From Lachnospiraceae bacterium (lineage in GTDB: Bacteria; Bacillota; Clostridia; Lachnospirales; Lachnospiraceae): 34,221 nt of DNA. Positions 31,344 to 34,221 of this stretch are shown here, one piece after another. The translations under genes were made by a program, and so were the position numbers. The notes beneath the pieces are model-generated. The model was not told the DNA's origin. It saw only the letters and a list, made by a program, of their open reading frames with translations, and made no database searches. The number at the start of each line of letters is the position of its first letter. Positions within the stretch are counted from its first letter, which is position 1. Location of the stretch: positions 1-34,221 of the forward strand of contig JAFYBJ010000010.1 in assembly GCA_017540265.1 (NCBI GenBank), given 5' to 3'.

Positions 31344-32954
31344 ATGGGAAGTAGGACTGCCGTTTTGGGGGTAGCAGCTGCAATGCTTTTTCTGGCATCC
31401 TGTGCATCGACCGGTGAGAACAGAGAAGTGCATGTTTTCAGCAGTTATCTGAGTGCACACGGAAAAGAGATCACTGAGGATAATGAGGTACAGGAACTCA
31501 TTGCCGAAAAAACAGGTGCGAAAGTGATCGAAACCTGGATGGGGGATGATACAAATGCGGATGAGGTGATAGGCAAGATGATACTTGAGGGGGATTATCC
31601 CGATTATATCTATGCCACATCTGATTCAATGCAGAAGCTCATCAAAAATAATGCCCTTATCCCTATAGATAATTACTGGGATGATTATCCGTATCTTAAA
31701 GGGTATTTTACTGAGGATGAGTGTGAAAGACTGCGTCATTCCGACGGTCGTATATACTACATACCTTCTTTTTCAAAATATTATCTTAAAGACACATCCA
31801 CAATACACAATGATGAAGCTTTCTGGGTTCAGGTAAAAGTCCTTGAATGGGCGGGATATCCTGAGATAAATACACTGGATGATTATTTTAAGCTGCTGGA
31901 GGATTATGTGGCGGCCAATCCCGTGGATGAAAACGGTGATCCTTATATAGCCTATGAGATAATGGCAAATGAGACCTTTTTCTTCGGCCTGGACAATGCA
32001 CCGCTTTTCCTTGACGGATATCCCAATGACGGGGCCTGCAAGGTGCACGCGGATACACTTACGGTAGAGGATTTCAATATTTCTCCCACAGCAAAAAAGT
32101 GGTTTGAAAAGCTTAATGAAGAATATAAGAAAGGTATCGTGGATCAGAGTGCTTTTCTTTTGAGCAATGATGATTATAACTCGCTCATAAAGACGGGGAG
32201 GGTACTGGGAATGGTGGATCAGTACTGGCATTTCAGTAATGATGTATCCGGGCTCCCCGCGGAATGCCGCTATATTCCCTTAGGACCCGTTATAGAGGAG
32301 GGCATTGAGGAACATTATCATTCCACGCCTGCGTTTGATGCTTCCCAGGGTATGGCCATATCCGTTACCTGTGAGGATCCGGAGGCTGCGGTCAAATTCT
32401 TAAACGATCTTCTTTCACCGGAAATCTTAAATCTTCGTTTCTGGGGATTGGAGGGGACGGATTATATGGTGGGAGATGACGGAGTTTTCTATCAGACAGA
32501 AGAGCAGTATACACAGTGGCGGGATACGGATTATGCAAAGAGGCATATCTGTACCTACAGCTATTTTCCTTATTACTGGGGCATGTCGCAGGATGGGATA
32601 AATGCCTATAACAGTTCCTGCCAGGCATCCATGTTCTATGACCGCCAGCCGGATATCATAAAGGAATGCCTTGATGCATACGGCGCCAGGACTTATGTTG
32701 AAATGTTAAATCCTGCAGGTGAAAACGCCCCCTGGTACCCCATGTGGTCCTATACAGGGACACTGGAGGAGGGGACGGATGAATACAGGGTGATGAACGA
32801 GATAGAGGCTCTCAAGCGGGAATATCTGCCCCGCGTGGTAATGGCTGAGGATTTTGAACAGGCATGGAAAGAGTATACGGAAGAATATAAAAAGATAGAT
32901 ACGGATGTTTATTTCAACTGCCTTCAGGAGTACGTGCAGAGCGTGGCGGAATAG
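31344..32954 (+). CDS. Extracellular solute-binding lipoprotein, family 1 (LplA-like), no permease nearby
   Basis: A 536-residue lipoprotein with lipobox LASC (Cys20). The mature chain begins with VHVFSSYLSAHG. The patterns GDYPDYIYATSDSMQKLIKNN and later DASQGMAISVTCEDPEAAVKFLNDLL are those of large oligosaccharide receptors of the LplA/YtcQ type, common in Lachnospiraceae. The length is standard for that branch. GAAAGGAAG precedes the start. Permease genes normally adjacent are missing; instead it follows a small repeat protein and a degenerate YesM-like sensor. Either it serves a transporter elsewhere or it works as a signalling receptor for the neighbouring membrane sensors; the second is inference. 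Confidence 0.87.
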   Translation: MGSRTAVLGVAAAMLFLASCASTGENREVHVFSSYLSAHGKEITEDNEVQELIAEKTGAKVIETWMGDDTNADEVIGKMILEGDYPDYIYATSDSMQKLIKNNALIPIDNYWDDYPYLKGYFTEDECERLRHSDGRIYYIPSFSKYYLKDTSTIHNDEAFWVQVKVLEWAGYPEINTLDDYFKLLEDYVAANPVDENGDPYIAYEIMANETFFFGLDNAPLFLDGYPNDGACKVHADTLTVEDFNISPTAKKWFEKLNEEYKKGIVDQSAFLLSNDDYNSLIKTGRVLGMVDQYWHFSNDVSGLPAECRYIPLGPVIEEGIEEHYHSTPAFDASQGMAISVTCEDPEAAVKFLNDLLSPEILNLRFWGLEGTDYMVGDDGVFYQTEEQYTQWRDTDYAKRHICTYSYFPYYWGMSQDGINAYNSSCQASMFYDRQPDIIKECLDAYGARTYVEMLNPAGENAPWYPMWSYTGTLEEGTDEYRVMNEIEALKREYLPRVVMAEDFEQAWKEYTEEYKKIDTDVYFNCLQEYVQSVAE

Positions 32955-33002
32955 GCATTAAATATGTTGTATCAGGCGTTGTATTATGCAGGCCAGAGAT
33001 CA

Positions 33003-33031
33003 TTGACGAAGTGGAATTTGAGCTGTATACT
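33003..33031 (+). promoter_or_regulatory. Sigma-A promoter of the antitoxin-like small RNA
   Basis: TTGACG (33003-33008), an exact 17-base spacer and TATACT (33026-33031). The predicted start is near 33038. No protein-coding frame of note follows before the terminator. Confidence 0.75.
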
Positions 33032-33037
33032 TTATAA

Positions 33038-33137
33038 AGAGGTGTTGCAGTAGTTAACGGCTGGCCCTCAGGAGAAGTTGTAGTTATTTGGAAATAACCG
33101 CAATCCTTGGTCCGGAGCGGTTATTTCTTTTTCTTTT
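33038..33137 (+). ncRNA. Putative RatA-type antitoxin RNA, about 100 bases
   Basis: It is bounded by a near-consensus promoter (33003-33031) and a strong terminator (33092-33137). Its 3' end is antisense to the last codons and 3' end of the convergent toxin gene (33121-33213), as with RatA opposite TxpA in Bacillus. Its first 11 bases, AGAGGTGTTGC, also occur in the toxin mRNA leader (minus strand 33309-33299). No expression evidence is available from sequence. Confidence 0.6.
33092..33137 (+). terminator. Terminator of the small RNA, overlapping the toxin stop codon
   Basis: AAATAACCGC (33092-33101) pairs perfectly over ten bases with GCGGTTATTT (33117-33126), followed by CTTTTTCTTTT. The same stem can stop minus-strand toxin transcription, although the T tract on that side is poor. 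Confidence 0.85.
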
Positions 33138-33213
33138 CGATTCCTAACGAATATCCCAATTGAAACACTGATATCGCAAATGATAACAATGCCATCAGAT
33201 CGTATATCGTCAT
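33121..33213 (-). CDS. Holin-like type I toxin peptide (TxpA/Hol_Tox-like), 30 residues
   Basis: ATG at 33213 with GGGAGGGG seven bases upstream (33227-33220); an in-frame ATG at 33219 abuts the SD and is less likely. The peptide begins MTIYDLMALLSFAISVFQLG and ends in a Glu plus four Lys residues: one membrane-spanning helix with a basic C-terminus, the plan of TxpA/holin-like type I toxins that insert into the membrane. The toxin leader contains alternating CCCTCC and GGAGGG segments that can hide the SD. A promoter (TATAAT at 33335-33330) lies upstream and an antisense RNA converges on the 3' end. Too short for routine gene calling. Confidence 0.75.
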   Translation of the reverse strand: MTIYDLMALLSFAISVFQLGYSLGIEKKKK

Positions 33214-33219
33214 AGGCAT

Positions 33220-33280
33220 CCCCTCCCTTCTTTTACAGACTGGAGGGTGAAAAAGCTCCCCTCCGTAATGATCCGGAGGG
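33220..33280 (-). promoter_or_regulatory. Toxin mRNA leader with SD-sequestering stems
   Basis: On the minus strand, CCCTCCG (33280-33274) pairs with CGGAGGG (33265-33259), and CCCTCC (33247-33242) pairs with the GGAGGG part of the SD (33227-33220). All four segments are mutually interchangeable, so the leader can switch between SD-hidden and SD-free folds. Confidence 0.55.
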
Positions 33281-33329
33281 TCAACCGCTTACCGTATAGC
33301 AACACCTCTGCAGGATACCCTGCAATGCT

Positions 33330-33335
33330 ATTATA
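33330..33335 (-). promoter_or_regulatory. -10 element of the toxin gene
   Basis: TATAAT on the minus strand, 117 bases before the toxin start codon. The -35 is not clear (TTGTTA lies only nine bases upstream). Confidence 0.5.
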
Positions 33336-33396
33336 CAACAAATATAACAAAAATGCGCGTGTAATCGTAAGAAAGTACTGAAACAAAAGAATAATA

Positions 33397-33624
33397 TTAT
33401 GAGATGGTTTCCATTAACGAAAGTAATATGGTTCTTTGCTCCTGGGATATAAGAGCCCATTTTTCCAGGAGGATGCGCTGTTCCTCTGAAAGAAGTACAG
33501 TTTCTCCGTCACCAAAAAATTGTGACATCGTAATACCAAAAGTATCACACAACACTTCAAGAGTTCCGATGCTTGGAACAGTTCCACGATGATAAATATT
33601 AGCGATGACTATATTAAGGGACAA
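33397..33624 (-). pseudogene. XRE-family regulator remnant, N-terminus lost
   Basis: The 75-codon frame starting at a TTG (33624) encodes NIYHRGTVPSIGTLEVLCD, ITMSQFF and the C-terminal LSEEQRILLEKWALISQEQR. This matches the second half of the small XRE (Cro/cI-type) regulators of about 105 residues common in Lachnospiraceae. The first half of the helix-turn-helix domain is missing: an in-frame stop lies about 18 bases upstream, the start has no SD, and the upstream DNA does not encode the missing helices in any frame I could follow. The DNA-binding unit is therefore incomplete. It lies upstream of the toxin gene on the same strand. Confidence 0.65.
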
Positions 33625-33676
33625 TATGAGGCTTTTAATTCATGAATAGAAAACAGTCACAGAGGTGTAAAGCTTC

Positions 33677-33705
33677 TTGACAATGATGACGGCAGATTTT
33701 ATACT
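33677..33705 (+). promoter_or_regulatory. Sigma-A promoter of pckA
   Basis: A consensus TTGACA (33677-33682), an exact 17-base spacer and TATACT (33700-33705). The leader would be about 50 bases. A second TATAAT at 33733-33738 has no matching -35. Confidence 0.8.
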
Positions 33706-33762
33706 TAAAGCTGTTGGGTTCGACACATCTAATATAATTATCTGTAAGAAAGGAAAAACGCT

Positions 33763-34221
33763 ATGGCAAATGTTGATTTAACTAAGTATGGCATCACAGG
33801 TGTGACCGAGGTTGTTTACAATCCCTCCTATGACAAGCTTTTCGAAGAGGAGACAGATCCTTCTCTTGAGGGCTATGATAAGGGTCAGGTTACAGAGCTT
33901 GGTGCTGTTAACGTAATGACAGGTATCTACACAGGACGTTCACCTAAAGATAAGTTTATCGTTATGGATGAGAAGTCAAAGGATACCGTATGGTGGACAT
34001 CCGATGAGTACAAGAATGATAACCATCCTGCTTCACAGGAAGCATGGGAAGCTTGCAAGAAGCTTGCTATCGACGAGCTCTCCGGCAAGAAGCTTTATGT
34101 TGTAGATGGCTTCTGTGGCGCTAATAAGGACACCCGTCTTGCAGTTCGTTTCATAATGGAGGTTGCTTGGCAGGCTCATTTTGTAAAGAACATGTTCATC
34201 GTTCCTACAGAAGAGGAAGAG
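33763..34221 (+). CDS. pckA: Phosphoenolpyruvate carboxykinase (ATP), 3' end outside window
   Basis: The first 153 codons are present. The reaction interconverts oxaloacetate plus ATP with phosphoenolpyruvate, CO2 and ADP; in rumen-type anaerobes it often runs towards oxaloacetate. The N-terminus has [19 protein letters not shown], the [13 protein letters not shown] motif (about 53-65) that contains a substrate-binding Arg, and later [10 protein letters not shown] and [15 protein letters not shown], all typical of ATP-type PckA. AAGAAAGG precedes the ATG. C-ending codons are frequent, as in livJ, which points to high expression and agrees with the strong promoter. Confidence 0.95.
   Translation, partial: MANVDLTKYGITGVTEVVYNPSYDKLFEEETDPSLEGYDKGQVTELGAVNVMTGIYTGRSPKDKFIVMDEKSKDTVWWTSDEYKNDNHPASQEAWEACKKLAIDELSGKKLYVVDGFCGANKDTRLAVRFIMEVAWQAHFVKNMFIVPTEEEE

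Noticed and set aside
33092..33137. Reading the hairpin only as the terminator of the receptor gene ending at 32954
   Set aside because: It lies 138 bases after that stop, with a near-consensus promoter in between, so a separate small RNA is the better account; it may still serve both.
32955..34221. Prophage or integrative element around the toxin and XRE remnant
   Set aside because: No integrase, phage structural gene, attachment-site repeat or tRNA is present; only the two small elements are seen.

Overview
The window looks like chromosome from an anaerobic, low-to-mid GC Gram-positive of the Lachnospiraceae type (class Clostridia). The grounds are a group-B-like monomeric [FeFe] hydrogenase, meso-DAP dehydrogenase, a FapA/DUF342 protein with family-typical helical repeats, lipoprotein transport receptors with short linkers, heavy ATA/AGA/AGG codon use, several TTG starts behind strong Shine-Dalgarno (SD) sites, and a clostridial holin-like type I toxin. 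I cannot name the species. There is no prophage, CRISPR array, insertion sequence, rRNA or tRNA.

Layout. 2-775 is the 3' end of a secreted hypothetical protein. 853-7013 is a tightly packed six-gene run behind an extended -10 promoter: ddh, a NitT/TauT-like ABC importer (receptor, permease, short ATPase), a monomeric [FeFe] hydrogenase overlapping the ATPase by 4 bases, and UDP-glucose dehydrogenase. 7132-8475 is an SPFH protein with three zinc ribbons, ended by a clear terminator. 8624-13172 is a four-gene operon: DEDDh exonuclease, YcxB-like membrane protein, FapA-family protein and a response regulator with an HD-GYP output, so c-di-GMP turnover is likely. On the other strand is a D-Ala-D-Ala carboxypeptidase (13186-14844). 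Then come trmB and, beyond a palindromic repeat, a ThrH-like phosphatase on the minus strand. 16402-18849 holds a lone type IV pilin-like protein, an unaccompanied PTS IIC-like membrane protein and a small membrane protein, followed by a minus-strand HAD phosphatase.

19771-27182 is a large amino-acid uptake region: livJ-livH-livM-livG-livF, then a polar amino acid importer (receptor, permease, ATPase). The liv promoter is near consensus and has a CodY-box-like palindrome in its spacer. The receptor of the second importer is the most striking protein here: its terminal C-lobe segment has been moved to the N-terminus, making it a natural circular permutant.

27245-32954 holds a conserved clostridial protein of unknown role, a membrane diguanylate cyclase, a YesM-type sensor kinase that has lost its catalytic residues, a 62-residue repeat protein, and a sugar-type receptor without permeases. 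A long hairpin with an alternative fold lies between the cyclase and the pseudokinase. 33003-33340 is a compact type I toxin-antitoxin module not visible to ordinary ORF calling: a 30-residue holin-like peptide on the minus strand and a convergent small RNA on the plus strand. It is followed by a decayed XRE regulator and the start of pckA behind a consensus promoter. The right edge cuts pckA.
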